From positions 1 to 64,000 of the forward strand of contig JAOPKE010000008.1 of assembly GCA_025517465.1 (NCBI GenBank): a stretch of 64,000 nt of DNA, given 5' to 3'. Both the position numbers and the translations under genes were made by a program. Positions 1-9,175 of the stretch are shown in pieces (the first letter of the stretch is position 1; each line of letters starts with the position of its first letter). Under the pieces are notes generated by a model that did no database searches, was not told where the DNA came from, and worked only from the letters and a program-made list of their open reading frames with translations. The stretch is from Halobacteria archaeon HArc-gm2. GTDB lineage: Archaea; Halobacteriota; Halobacteria; Halobacteriales; Haloarculaceae.

Positions 1-77
1 ATTGTCCGCTTGACCCGCGCCTGAAGACGCGGGTATGCGCTCGCACTATGTATCACGGTGTGTACTCACCGCAGCAT

Positions 78-719
78 TCACCAGACGTCGTCCGGGGTGG
101 AGTCTTCGGCGACGTCCGTGTCGAGGTCGATGTCCTGGATGAGGTCGACCAGCGCCTGGAGTTCCGGGAAGGTGTAGACAGTGAGGTCGATGTCCGTATC
201 TTCCGAGACTACGTGGGAGTCGATGACGAACACGAGGTCGGACCTGGGCCAGCCGCCCATGTCGTCGATGATGGCGGGCGTGCGGTCGAACAGCAACTGT
301 GGCGTGCCCATGTCGATGGTCGTGTCGAGCACGTTCGCCCAGCCGTCGATGAACCCCGAGGTGAGGATGTTACCGATCTCCTGGAGGCCGCTGCGTTCCA
401 TGTCGGTGAAGCCGCCACCATCGTCTTCGCTCCCCACGCCGCCCATCATCTGTCCCACCAGGTGCCTGGCGTCGGTCGGGTCGAGGAGGAACAGCACGTA
501 GCCGCCGGGCGCCTCGGTCAGTTCGACGTAGATGCCGACCCGTCGCTCGTCGCCCATGTGGGTCTTCACGTCGCCGATGTCGAGAAAGTTGATCTGGGAG
601 GTCCGGACTGCGGCCGGCACCCCGGTCAGCTGTTCGAGGTGGTCGGCGACCGTGCTCGACCCCTCCTTCGCCATCGTGTTGAAGAGGTCGAGCTTCCGGA
701 CGTCGACTTCGAGACTCAT
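78..719 (-). CDS. cheC: CheC-like chemotaxis phosphatase
   Basis: Predicted CheC-family protein of 213 residues, which in archaea removes phosphate from CheY-P and helps adaptation of archaellum-based taxis. The second CheC site is well kept: S110, E114 and N117 in SGLQEIGNIL, with P140 downstream. The first site is degenerate: E19 is present, but the position of the partner Asn is Ser22. The acidic tail and length fit haloarchaeal CheC proteins. No other chemotaxis gene follows within the window, so its partners must lie to the left or elsewhere. The ATG at 719 gives a typical N-terminus (MSLEVDVRKLDLFN). The family is clear; activity of the first site is doubtful. Confidence 0.85.
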   Translation of the reverse strand: MSLEVDVRKLDLFNTMAKEGSSTVADHLEQLTGVPAAVRTSQINFLDIGDVKTHMGDERRVGIYVELTEAPGGYVLFLLDPTDARHLVGQMMGGVGSEDDGGGFTDMERSGLQEIGNILTSGFIDGWANVLDTTIDMGTPQLLFDRTPAIIDDMGGWPRSDLVFVIDSHVVSEDTDIDLTVYTFPELQALVDLIQDIDLDTDVAEDSTPDDVW

Positions 720-868
720 ACGCCTCTGTGCGGAGCGAGCGGCTTAACGCCACCGACGGACCCGGGTTTGCATGTCAATTGGTTCGGACTCGTTGTCTCT
801 AAGAGCGGTCGAACTACTGTGTTGATCAGTTCGAGATAGAACGACTTCAACTGGTGCCGACAACAAAG

Positions 869-1008
869 GAAAGCCCCGGCCGGTTAGCCTGGAGAAACGG
901 GCGGGACTGAAAGGGGCCGACCGCTCGGGGAAGGCGGGCGCAGTAAGCACCGAGGCCGAAGGCCGAGGCGCGCAGCAAGCCCCCCGACCCGAGCGGGAGG
1001 GGGCTTTC
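869..1008 (+). repeat. Dispersed structured element, copy A (short form)
   Basis: The element starts GAAAGCCCCGG (869) and ends GGGGGCTTTC (1008). An internal CTGGAG...GGACTGAAAGG motif and a CGCAGTAAGCACCG motif match the right arms of the larger copies near 22.6 and 45.5 kb. The left arm seems collapsed to about 30 bases. The flank after the end, GGGCTGTTGTTTG, resembles flanks of other copies. It lies in the cheC-lrp gap and fills most of it. Whether it is transcribed cannot be told. Confidence 0.7.
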
Positions 1009-1161
1009 GGGCTGTTGTTTGTAGCTCCAGTAGCCGTCTCAACCCAAACTGATCAATCTAGTAGTTGGATCACTCGTGAACCATGCTATCGGAGTCAACG
1101 TCGCACGCGAACAGTCGATACCAGCCGCTACCCGGATGGAGTGTCGCGAAAAACGGAATCG

Positions 1162-1617
1162 TCAGTCGCCGCGGAGCGGCGACAGCGAGTCGTCGGCGAC
1201 GGTGTCGAGGACGACCGCGGTGGTCACCTCGGCGACGCCCTCGGTGGTGACGAGTTCGCCGACGCGTTCGTTGAGTTCGGCGGTGTCGCGGAACCGGCCG
1301 ACGGCGACGACGTCGTACTCCCCGGTCACCTCGTAGACGGTGACGTACTGGGCTGCCGTTCGCAACTCGTTCAGGACCTCGGCCCGTCTGGCGTCGGCGG
1401 CGGTCAACTGGACGACGGCGGTGACGTCGAACCCGAGTTCGCCGTAGTCGACGCGGGCCTCGTAGCCCGTGATGGCGTCGCGCTTCTCGAGTCCGGTGAC
1501 TCGCTGTTCGACGACGGGCGGGGAGATGCCCGTCGCGGCCGAGAGGTCGTTCGTCGTCGCCCGACCGTCCTCGGCCAGGGCCGCGAGCAGTTGGCGGTCG
1601 GTGTCGTCGACCTCCAT
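1162..1617 (-). CDS. Lrp/AsnC-family transcription regulator
   Basis: A 151-residue Lrp/AsnC regulator. It has an N-terminal helix-turn-helix of about residues 5-50 (DDTDRQLLAALAEDGRATTN, then the recognition helix around SPPVVEQRV). A RAM-type ligand domain follows at about 65-140, with the family pattern YVTVYEVTGEYDVVAVGRF. It begins 4 bases after the glnK stop, so it is probably the last gene of an amt-glnK-lrp transcript. That position suggests control of nitrogen or amino-acid genes, possibly this operon itself; this is inference from context. Confidence 0.9.
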   Translation of the reverse strand: MEVDDTDRQLLAALAEDGRATTNDLSAATGISPPVVEQRVTGLEKRDAITGYEARVDYGELGFDVTAVVQLTAADARRAEVLNELRTAAQYVTVYEVTGEYDVVAVGRFRDTAELNERVGELVTTEGVAEVTTAVVLDTVADDSLSPLRGD

Positions 1618-1621
1618 TCGC

Positions 1622-1979
1622 TTAGACGGCGTCGGGGCCGCTGTTACCGGTGCGGACCTGGACGGCGTCCGCGACCGGGAGGACGAAGATCTTGCCGTCG
1701 CCGGGCTCGCCCGTGTGGGCGGCCTCGCGGATGGCGTCGACCACGTCGTCGGCGGGGACGTCGGCGACGACGCACTCGATCTTTACCTTCTGGTGGAGGT
1801 CCACGACGTACTCCTCGCCGCGCCACTGGCCCTTCTTCGCGGGCTGGGAGCCGCGGCCGGAGACGTTGGTCACCGTCAGCGACGGGGCGCCGACGTCGGT
1901 CAGTGCTTCCTTGACGTCCGCCAGCTTGTCGGGGCGGACGATGGCCGTGATCATCTGGATGTCAGAGTCGGTTTCAGTT

Positions 1980-1987
<8 letters not shown>
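1622..1987 (-). CDS. glnK: P-II nitrogen regulatory protein GlnK
   Basis: P-II signal protein, 121 residues, that binds ATP/ADP and 2-oxoglutarate and plugs the Amt channel when nitrogen is plentiful. The T-loop is present, with Y60 in [15 protein letters not shown], the position uridylylated in many bacteria. The B-loop [14 protein letters not shown] and a C-terminal [10 protein letters not shown] are also seen. Its start overlaps the amt stop by 8 bases (ATGAGTGA), which indicates translational coupling and the standard amt-glnK pairing. An extra N-terminal stretch of about 10 acidic residues precedes the family core, as often in haloarchaea. Confidence 0.96.
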
Positions 1988-3317
<1,330 letters not shown>

Positions 3318-3329
3318 TATGATGTTCAC

Positions 3330-3812
3330 TTTGGTGGTTTTGGCTGCTTATCGTGATTGAACGTCCAACATTCTCTCGCAAACGCCCGGCTTTGTCATGC
3401 AGTTCACGGAGGAGGGGTGGGAATCACACTACATAAGGGTTAGCTTGAATATATCCAGAACCTGTGCCAGGATAATAGACGACCGTCCAGATTAGGGCAC
3501 AATATTATGGATATAAGGTGGTTGGCCGTCCAGAAAGGAGACGCTCCACAGCCACCGATTCCGACGTTCGTCCAGGGCATTTCCGCAAAAATAGCCGAAT
3601 GTGGCCCGAAATCCTCGCGCGCGCTCCCTCTCGGAACGGTCAGTGCCGCTGGTTCGAGCGGGCGAATGCCACACCAGCTTGACACCGATCGCCGTGGTTT
3701 CAGCGGCTAAGTGCGGCGGCCGGGCTGATAGCGCCGAGAGGACGTAGCGCCAATGGTGGGGCCGTTCCCCGGTCGATAGAGGAAGATGGGTAAAGAGCGA
3801 ACGCCGGCCCGC
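3330..3812. other. Intergenic region upstream of amt
   Basis: No convincing gene in 480 bases. Small open frames lack codon bias or recognisable motifs. The part next to amt is AT-richer, with TATA-like tracts around 3429-3460 when read on the minus strand, so promoter elements for amt may lie here. The exact box is not clear. Confidence 0.4.
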
Positions 3813-4535
3813 TCAGACAGTCCCAATGACCAGGTGTCGACGGACCAGGTAGTAGCCGCCGGTGATCGGGAACGCGACGGGCGTGAGGACGAAGAAGAAG
3901 ACGGCGAGGTTGAGGTAGTTCCCCGGGTTCGGTCGCCAGCCACTGGAGTTGAGCCGGACGTAGGTCACGTCGCGGTAGATGGCGAGCGGGAACGGAACGG
4001 CGGTCAGGATAGCGAGGCCAACCAGGAGGAAGGGCAAGACAGTGCCGCTGTTCATCCCGACGGAGAAGGCGAGCGCGAGTAAGATGGTCGGGAGGACAGT
4101 CCCGGCCGCCACGAACACCCACCAGAAGTCACGTTCGACCCAGTCGACGACGTACTGGTGACGCTTGTAGATGTGATGGAGCTTCATCAGGTAGCCGAAG
4201 AAGAGGCCGAGAACCGCGTACAGCACCGGACTCGGCTGCCACTCCAGGTCCGCCTCGTTGAGCTTCTTCGTGTCCAGGTAGAGGACGAACGGCGTCAACA
4301 GCCAGGAGACGAAAAAGAGGGCGATGCCACCGATCCACCACGCGCCCAGTGCTGCCACCGCTCCCATGACGCCCGCCTCGCTCTCGCCGAACCCGAGCAA
4401 GATGATACCGACCCCGAGCAGCGCGTAGAGTGCGATCGGTAACAGCAACAGGATCTCGACGCCGCGATACGCCTTCGAGGGGACGTCCTCGACCGTGACC
4501 ATCCCGGTTCTGGTTCCACCCATGAGTATCTGCAC
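3813..4535 (-). CDS. Polytopic membrane protein, unknown function
   Basis: A 240-residue integral membrane protein with about six hydrophobic helices (around residues 30-50, 58-88, 107-122, 140-162, 166-185 and 210-230). The cytoplasmic loop LYLDTKKLNEADLEWQPSP and a similar later motif (RDVTYVRLNSSGWRPNPGNY) look like a duplicated three-helix unit, each followed by a W-x-P segment. No enzymatic motif is visible. It stands alone between amt and hemB. The ATG could also be the later Met at residue 5 or 12. Codon use matches neighbours, so the gene is real, but I cannot assign a job. Confidence 0.8.
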   Translation of the reverse strand: MQILMGGTRTGMVTVEDVPSKAYRGVEILLLLPIALYALLGVGIILLGFGESEAGVMGAVAALGAWWIGGIALFFVSWLLTPFVLYLDTKKLNEADLEWQPSPVLYAVLGLFFGYLMKLHHIYKRHQYVVDWVERDFWWVFVAAGTVLPTILLALAFSVGMNSGTVLPFLLVGLAILTAVPFPLAIYRDVTYVRLNSSGWRPNPGNYLNLAVFFFVLTPVAFPITGGYYLVRRHLVIGTV

Positions 4536-4693
4536 GCACGTGTCGACCGGTCAGACATAATAATTTCAGCCGTTTCGGGCGGGAAAATGTCGCTCTCGGC
4601 CAGTCAGAGTCCGAGAGGGCGGACACTGCAGTGGGAGTGGGCGCCACCGCTGCCCCGAGTCACCGGCGCGACGGTGCGCGGAGGCCCCGCCGG

Positions 4694-5677
4694 TCAGTCC
4701 AGCCGACTCGCCAGGTCCTCCGCGAAGTAGGTGAGGATCAGGTCGGCGCCGGCGCGTTTGATAGAGAGCAGCGACTCGAAGGCGACTTCCTCCAGGTCGA
4801 GCCAGCCCTGTTCCGCGGCGGCGTGGAGCATCGCGTACTCGCCGCTGACGTTGTAGGCGGCGACGGGGTGGTCGTACTCACGCCGGACCGCGCTGACGAC
4901 GTCGAGGTAGGGCAGGGCGGGCTTGACCATCAGCACGTCCGCGCCCTCCTTCACGTCGAGTGCCACTTCACGCATCGCCTCGCGACCGTTCGCGGGGTCC
5001 ATCTGGTAGTGTCGGCGGTCGCCGAACACCGGGGCCCCGTCCGCCGCGTCGCGGAACGGCCCGTAGAACGCCGAGGCGAACTTCGCCGCGTAGCTCATGA
5101 TCGGCACCTCGTCGTAGTCCGCGTCGTCGAGCGCCGTCCTGATGGCCCCGACCATCCCGTCCATCGCCGCCGAGGGGGCGACCATGTCCGCGCCGGCCTC
5201 GGCGTGGGAGACGGCCGTCTTCGCGAGCAGGTCCAGCGTCTCGTCGTTGCGGACCGTGAGCGTCGGGTCGTCGGCCGCTTCGTCCTCGATCAGGCCGCAG
5301 TGGCCGTGCTCGGTGTACTCGCAGAGGCAGACGTCGGTGACGACGTAGGCGTCGGTTTCGGCCGCGATGTCGCGGACTGCCGCCTGGACGACGCCGTCCT
5401 CGGCCCAGGCCCGGGTTCCGCGCTCGTCCTTCGACTCGGGGATGCCGAACACCATCACGGCCTCGACACCGGTGTCGAGCACCTCCTCGACGCGAGGGAC
5501 TGCCTCGGCGACCGGGACGCGCTCGTGGCCCGGCATCGACTCGATGGGGACTCGCTCGTCGGCCGTCGCGTCGACGAACACCGGCGCGACGAGGTCCGAC
5601 GCCGACAGGTCCGTCTCGCGGACGAGCGAGCGGACGCCGTCGGCCCGCAGACGCCGGGGTCGGCGAGTGGGGTTCAT
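4694..5677 (-). CDS. hemB: Porphobilinogen synthase (ALA dehydratase)
   Basis: Condenses two 5-aminolevulinate molecules to porphobilinogen in haem, cobalamin and sirohaem synthesis. The 327-residue protein carries the Zn-binding DVCLCEYTEHGHC motif. It also has the two active-site lysines, in MSYAAKFASAFYGPFRDAA and in DVLMVKPALPYLDVV. The N-terminus NPTRRPRRLRADGVRSLVRE is the usual haloarchaeal start, so I took the ATG at 5677 rather than an in-frame one nine codons upstream. It has no operon partner; flanking genes are unrelated. Confidence 0.96.
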   Translation of the reverse strand: MNPTRRPRRLRADGVRSLVRETDLSASDLVAPVFVDATADERVPIESMPGHERVPVAEAVPRVEEVLDTGVEAVMVFGIPESKDERGTRAWAEDGVVQAAVRDIAAETDAYVVTDVCLCEYTEHGHCGLIEDEAADDPTLTVRNDETLDLLAKTAVSHAEAGADMVAPSAAMDGMVGAIRTALDDADYDEVPIMSYAAKFASAFYGPFRDAADGAPVFGDRRHYQMDPANGREAMREVALDVKEGADVLMVKPALPYLDVVSAVRREYDHPVAAYNVSGEYAMLHAAAEQGWLDLEEVAFESLLSIKRAGADLILTYFAEDLASRLD

Positions 5678-5936
5678 GCGTGACGTTGGGAGACTCCGGG
5701 GCAAGAACCCACCGCTCCGAACAGACCGTGAGCGCGACGACGCTGCCGCAGGTAAAAGAGGGAAGACGGGGCCAGCACTCGTGATGGCACCAGGTGGCGT
5801 CTCTCATCGGCGGGGCGTGACGAATGACCGTCCCGAGCGACCCTCGCGGACTCGAACAGCACTGAGACGGCGAGCTGGGTGGAATACATACAATGGATAC
5901 AAAAGCATACAACCCATACGATCCAAACGTCACGAT

Positions 5937-6389
5937 ATGCCGGTGAACTTCGACGATTACCGGGAAGCGCGGGACGACGGCGACGGCCTCCCGATCGATC
6001 CGGCGTCGAACGCCCACAGGATCCTCTCGTACCTCGCGGCGCACCCGGACCTGGGTTTCAAACCGGCAGAGATCCGCGAGCACGTCGACGTTCCGGCCGG
6101 CAGCGTCAATCCGACACTCGCCCGCCTCGAAGAACGCGGGCTGGTCGAACACGAGTCGCCGTACTGGTCCGCCGGCGACGACGACCGCCTGGCCGCCCTC
6201 GACGGAACCATCGCGAGCATGCGCGCCTTCGAGGACCGGCACGGCGACGACGATTTCGAGGGGTGGCACGAGTCAGACGTCGATCCCCGCGAACAGCGCC
6301 AGGGTCCTGACGATCACGAGCGGCGAGTGGGACACACCGATTCCGAGAGGGAGCCTCACGATACCGGGTCCCCGAGCGGCGATGAGTGA
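5937..6389 (+). CDS. Winged-helix protein, likely antitoxin partner
   Basis: A 150-residue protein with a MarR/ArsR-like winged helix at about residues 22-75 (ILSYLAAHPDLGFKPAEIRE, then SVNPTLARLEERGLVEHESPYW). A long acidic, likely disordered tail follows. The gene overlaps the PemK-like gene downstream by 8 bases (ATGAGTGA), the arrangement expected of a type II toxin-antitoxin pair with the antitoxin first. The fold is a DNA-binding one rather than the usual AbrB or RHH antitoxin. The start at 5937 follows a GC-poor leader; open frame upstream of it lacks haloarchaeal codon character. The antitoxin role is inferred from context. Confidence 0.78.
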   Translation: MPVNFDDYREARDDGDGLPIDPASNAHRILSYLAAHPDLGFKPAEIREHVDVPAGSVNPTLARLEERGLVEHESPYWSAGDDDRLAALDGTIASMRAFEDRHGDDDFEGWHESDVDPREQRQGPDDHERRVGHTDSEREPHDTGSPSGDE

Positions 6390-6726
6390 CGGGCCATTCC
6401 AGCGGGGGGACGTGATCTGGCACCCCGCGCCGTTCAAACCGGCGCCGCGAGAGCGCCCGTTCCTGATCCTCAGCGACGACTCGCATCCGTTTCACGGGTC
6501 CGAATACGCCGTCGTCGGGTTGACGCGGACCGAACGACAGCGAGCGAGCGAACTGACGCCGTCGTCGTGGGCTGCCGGCGATCCAGGCGGGGAGAGTTAC
6601 GCGTCGCCGTGGTACGTATTCACAATCAAACACGCGGACGTCGTCCGGCCGAAGGGGTCGCTCACCAAGGATGCGACGACCGACGTGGCGACCGCTGTGG
6701 CGCGGATGGTCGGCGTCACCTGCTAA
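6382..6726 (+). CDS. PemK/MazF-type toxin-like protein
   Basis: A 114-residue protein with the SH3-like PemK/MazF pattern. It opens with the diagnostic RGDVIWHPAPFKPAPRERPF block, then LILSDDSHP, an AVVGLT strand and a C-terminal region ending DVATAVARMVGV. MazF/PemK proteins are ribosome-independent or -dependent endoribonucleases that cut mRNA. The gene starts inside the winged-helix gene, so the two are co-translated. The long GSEYAVVGLTRTERQRASEL strand-loop fits haloarchaeal members. Family membership is good; actual toxicity is unknown. Confidence 0.8.
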   Translation: MSDGPFQRGDVIWHPAPFKPAPRERPFLILSDDSHPFHGSEYAVVGLTRTERQRASELTPSSWAAGDPGGESYASPWYVFTIKHADVVRPKGSLTKDATTDVATAVARMVGVTC

Positions 6727-6794
6727 CTTGGTTGGCCGTCGCCGACGATCCCGAACAGAAGACATTTGGACGCGACGCGAGTCACAGACGACTA

Positions 6795-7439
6795 ATGGCC
6801 TCCACGCAGTCCTCGCGCTCGCGCCTCCGCGTCTTCGCCGAGGACTACGGATTGCTCGTCATCGCCGTGACCTTCGCGCTGCTAGCTATCACTGGCGTTG
6901 TGCTCTTCTTCGTCGGCGACGCTGCCTTCGCCAAGGAACTCATCGAGACCTACGGCCTGTACGTCCTCTTCCTGATCTTCGTGCTCGAGGGGGCGATGTT
7001 GCTGTACTTCGCGCCGAGCGAGGGGATCGTCCCCTTCGCCATCGGCGCGCTCGCGACGACACCGTCGGGGTACGAGCTGGACACCATCGCGTTCATCATG
7101 GTCGTGGCCGTCGTCGGCGCGACTCTCGGCCAGACGGCCCTCTTCCTGCTCGCCAAGCGCGGCGGTCGGGAGTGGCTCCTCCAGAAACCGTGGTTCCGCG
7201 TCAGCGATTCGAAGCTGGAACGGTTCGAGGGCTGGTTCGACCGGTGGGGTCGCCCGGCCGTCCTCGTCAGCAACGCGCTGCTGTTCACCCGTGGCATGTT
7301 GACCGTCCCGGCCGGGGTCGCCGAGATGGACCTTCGTGAGTTCGTCGTGCTCTCGGCCGTCGGCACGCTGATCTTCGAGTCCTGGCTCGCCGTCGCCGCC
7401 TACTACTTCTTCGAGTTCGGCGTGATGGAACTGTTCTGA
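6795..7439 (+). CDS. DedA-family membrane protein
   Basis: A 214-residue DedA/SNARE-associated (VTT) protein. DedA proteins are polytopic and have been linked to lipid (polyprenyl phosphate or phospholipid) flipping. Typical blocks are seen: FVLEGAMLLYFAPSEGIVPF with the E-G-x4-P-F pattern, the re-entrant GATLGQTALFLLAKRGG segment, and the amphipathic FTRGMLTVPAGVAEMDLREF block. At least four membrane helices are visible. The ATG at 6795 is followed by a short Ser/Arg-rich cytoplasmic tail. A T-rich ACATTTGG tract 30 bases upstream could be the promoter. Confidence 0.85.
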   Translation: MASTQSSRSRLRVFAEDYGLLVIAVTFALLAITGVVLFFVGDAAFAKELIETYGLYVLFLIFVLEGAMLLYFAPSEGIVPFAIGALATTPSGYELDTIAFIMVVAVVGATLGQTALFLLAKRGGREWLLQKPWFRVSDSKLERFEGWFDRWGRPAVLVSNALLFTRGMLTVPAGVAEMDLREFVVLSAVGTLIFESWLAVAAYYFFEFGVMELF

Positions 7440-7452
7440 GCGCCAGGTTGTG

Positions 7453-8223
7453 TCACAGCCCTGCGGTGAGTACCGACAGGTAGTGTTCGACGATGCCGCC
7501 CGCCCAGAGCGTCGCGTGGGCTACCGACGGGACGACGAGGTTCCCCGTTCGTTCGTAAGCGAGGCCGAACACCAGGCCGCCGACGAACGTCTCTGCGACC
7601 ACTGCGAGCACTGGGCCCATCCCCTCTGACAGGAGCGCCATCGGAACGTGCATCAGTGCGAAACAGCCAGCAGCGAGGACGAGCGCCGGCACGACGTCGA
7701 ACGCCTCCCGCAACCGCCCCTGGACGACGCCCCGGAAGAGCAACTCCTCGGCCGGCGCGGCGAACAGGAACCAGACGGCCAACGCGAACAGCAGGAGCGC
7801 GGGCTGCGTGGCCAGTTCTGGAACGCCCTCTGAGCCACTCGTATGCGTGACGACGCCGAGGAACTCCAGCACCGGTCCGACGACGAACGCGACGGCCTTG
7901 AGAAGGGGAAAGATGGCCGCAATCCAGATGGCGTCACGTATCGTCGGTCGGCGGAATCGGGCGTACCGCCCTGGGGCGCCGCGGTAGACGACGTACCCGA
8001 CCGCGACGATCAGGAATCCGATCTGGACGTTCTTGTTCAGCAGTATCCGTGCGGCGGCCGAGTCGCTCACGCCGAGCAATCCGGCGACGGGCCATGCGAC
8101 GATAGCGACGGTGATGGCGACGACGGTGCCGACAACGGTCAGGCCGAGCGCTACGAGGACCGCGGCGTAGGGGCCGTCCCCGGATGCACCGAGCCGGTCC
8201 CCGAGCGAACGGATAGTTGACAT
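7453..8223 (-). CDS. CPBP-family intramembrane metalloprotease
   Basis: A membrane protein of 256 residues in the CPBP (Abi/CAAX-like) family, glutamic-type or metal-assisted intramembrane peptidases. Motif 1 is AEELLFRGVVQGRL (EExxxR). Motif 2 is FALMHVPMAL with the conserved His. Motif 3 is NLVVPSVAHATLW with a second His. About seven helices. I took the ATG at 8223 (MSTIRSLG); a further in-frame ATG lies nine codons upstream. It is convergent with the DedA gene, 13 bases apart. Substrate unknown. A second CPBP protein occurs at 18386-19414. Confidence 0.88.
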   Translation of the reverse strand: MSTIRSLGDRLGASGDGPYAAVLVALGLTVVGTVVAITVAIVAWPVAGLLGVSDSAAARILLNKNVQIGFLIVAVGYVVYRGAPGRYARFRRPTIRDAIWIAAIFPLLKAVAFVVGPVLEFLGVVTHTSGSEGVPELATQPALLLFALAVWFLFAAPAEELLFRGVVQGRLREAFDVVPALVLAAGCFALMHVPMALLSEGMGPVLAVVAETFVGGLVFGLAYERTGNLVVPSVAHATLWAGGIVEHYLSVLTAGL

Positions 8224-8295
8224 ATCCGAACTGACGGCCAGGGACCCCATAGGTCGTCCAGCAGAATTTCAGAGCCGGAAATCGTGTCGGTCCGG

Positions 8296-9036
8296 TCAGT
8301 CTGTGTGATCGACCACTTCGATCTCTTCTCGCAGCCACGCGACGGCGGCCTCGACCGCTTCCGAGTCGGTGCCGGTCACCTTCACCCGCCCCGGGTCGCT
8401 CCCCTTCACGGGATAGCTCCCCACCGTCACGTCGAACTGGCCGCGGATGTCTTCGAGCGCCGCGTACAGCGCGCCCTCCGGCGCCGGCGTGGTGAGCGTC
8501 TCCGATATCGCGTCGCCGCCGAAGTCCTCGGCCACCAGCGCGAACATGGCCCGGAGTTCCTCCGGGAACCCCGGGAAGACGAAGACGTTCTCGACGGCAC
8601 AGCCAGGCGCGAAGCTGGCGTCGGTGATCAGCGGTTCGGCGCCGTCGGGCAGGGCCGCCTGCGCGTCGAGGTCGATGTCGAAGTCGTATCCCTCGGCGAG
8701 GTCGGGGTTCTCCTCGCGGAACTGTCGGGCCTTCTCGGCGATGGTCTCGCGGACCGAATCCTGGACGACCAGATCCCGGTCCAGCGCGTCGGCGACGGCC
8801 TCGACCGTGAGGTCGTCGGGCGTTCCGCCGAGTCCGCCGGTGACGACGACGGCGTCGAACGACTCGCTCCATCGACGGACGTAGTCGGCGATCGTTTCCT
8901 CGTCGTCCGGCACGGTGAGGATTCGCCTGGCGGTGGCTCCGCGCTCCGTTAGCTGGCGAGCCAACCACGTCGCGTTGGTGTTCTCGGTGTCCCCCGAGAG
9001 GATCTCGTCGCCGACAGTGAGGATGGCGACCTCCAT
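8296..9036 (-). CDS. MoCF-domain protein, CinA/competence-damage like
   Basis: A 246-residue protein with an N-terminal molybdopterin-binding (MoaB/MogA/CinA) fold: VAILTVGDEILSGDTENTNA, then VVVTGGLGGTPDDLT, and a later VFVFPGFPEELRAMF block. This is the pattern of the CinA N-domain, which in bacteria has ADP-ribose pyrophosphatase or nicotinamide-mononucleotide-related roles. No amidohydrolase domain follows, as is usual for archaeal versions. The C-terminal part (FDVTVGSYPVKGSDPGRVKV) is a small alpha-beta subdomain. Stand-alone gene. Confidence 0.88.
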   Translation of the reverse strand: MEVAILTVGDEILSGDTENTNATWLARQLTERGATARRILTVPDDEETIADYVRRWSESFDAVVVTGGLGGTPDDLTVEAVADALDRDLVVQDSVRETIAEKARQFREENPDLAEGYDFDIDLDAQAALPDGAEPLITDASFAPGCAVENVFVFPGFPEELRAMFALVAEDFGGDAISETLTTPAPEGALYAALEDIRGQFDVTVGSYPVKGSDPGRVKVTGTDSEAVEAAVAWLREEIEVVDHTD

Positions 9037-9136
9037 GTGTGATCGGCGAGGGTCGCCGGCCGATTAAGCGTTGTTCGATGGGAAGCGGGGCGAGTCCCCC
9101 TGCCACCGAGCGGTGGACCGTCTAGATCCCGCCGGC

Positions 9137-9171
9137 CACCGGCTGACTCCCGCTGGTCGTCACCCGAGCCC
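9137..9171 (+). repeat. 35-bp dispersed motif, copy 1
   Basis: This stretch matches 24334-24368 at all but about four positions over 35 bases, including an unbroken CTGGTCGTCACCCGAGCCC. It lies just after the stop of the TauE-like gene on its 3' side. It may be a transcription end signal or part of a mobile relic. Confidence 0.5.
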
Positions 9172-9175
9172 GGCC

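Noticed and set aside
3440-3685. Small frames upstream of amt
   Set aside because: Poor codon bias, overlapping on both strands, and no family features; the region is better treated as a promoter-bearing spacer.
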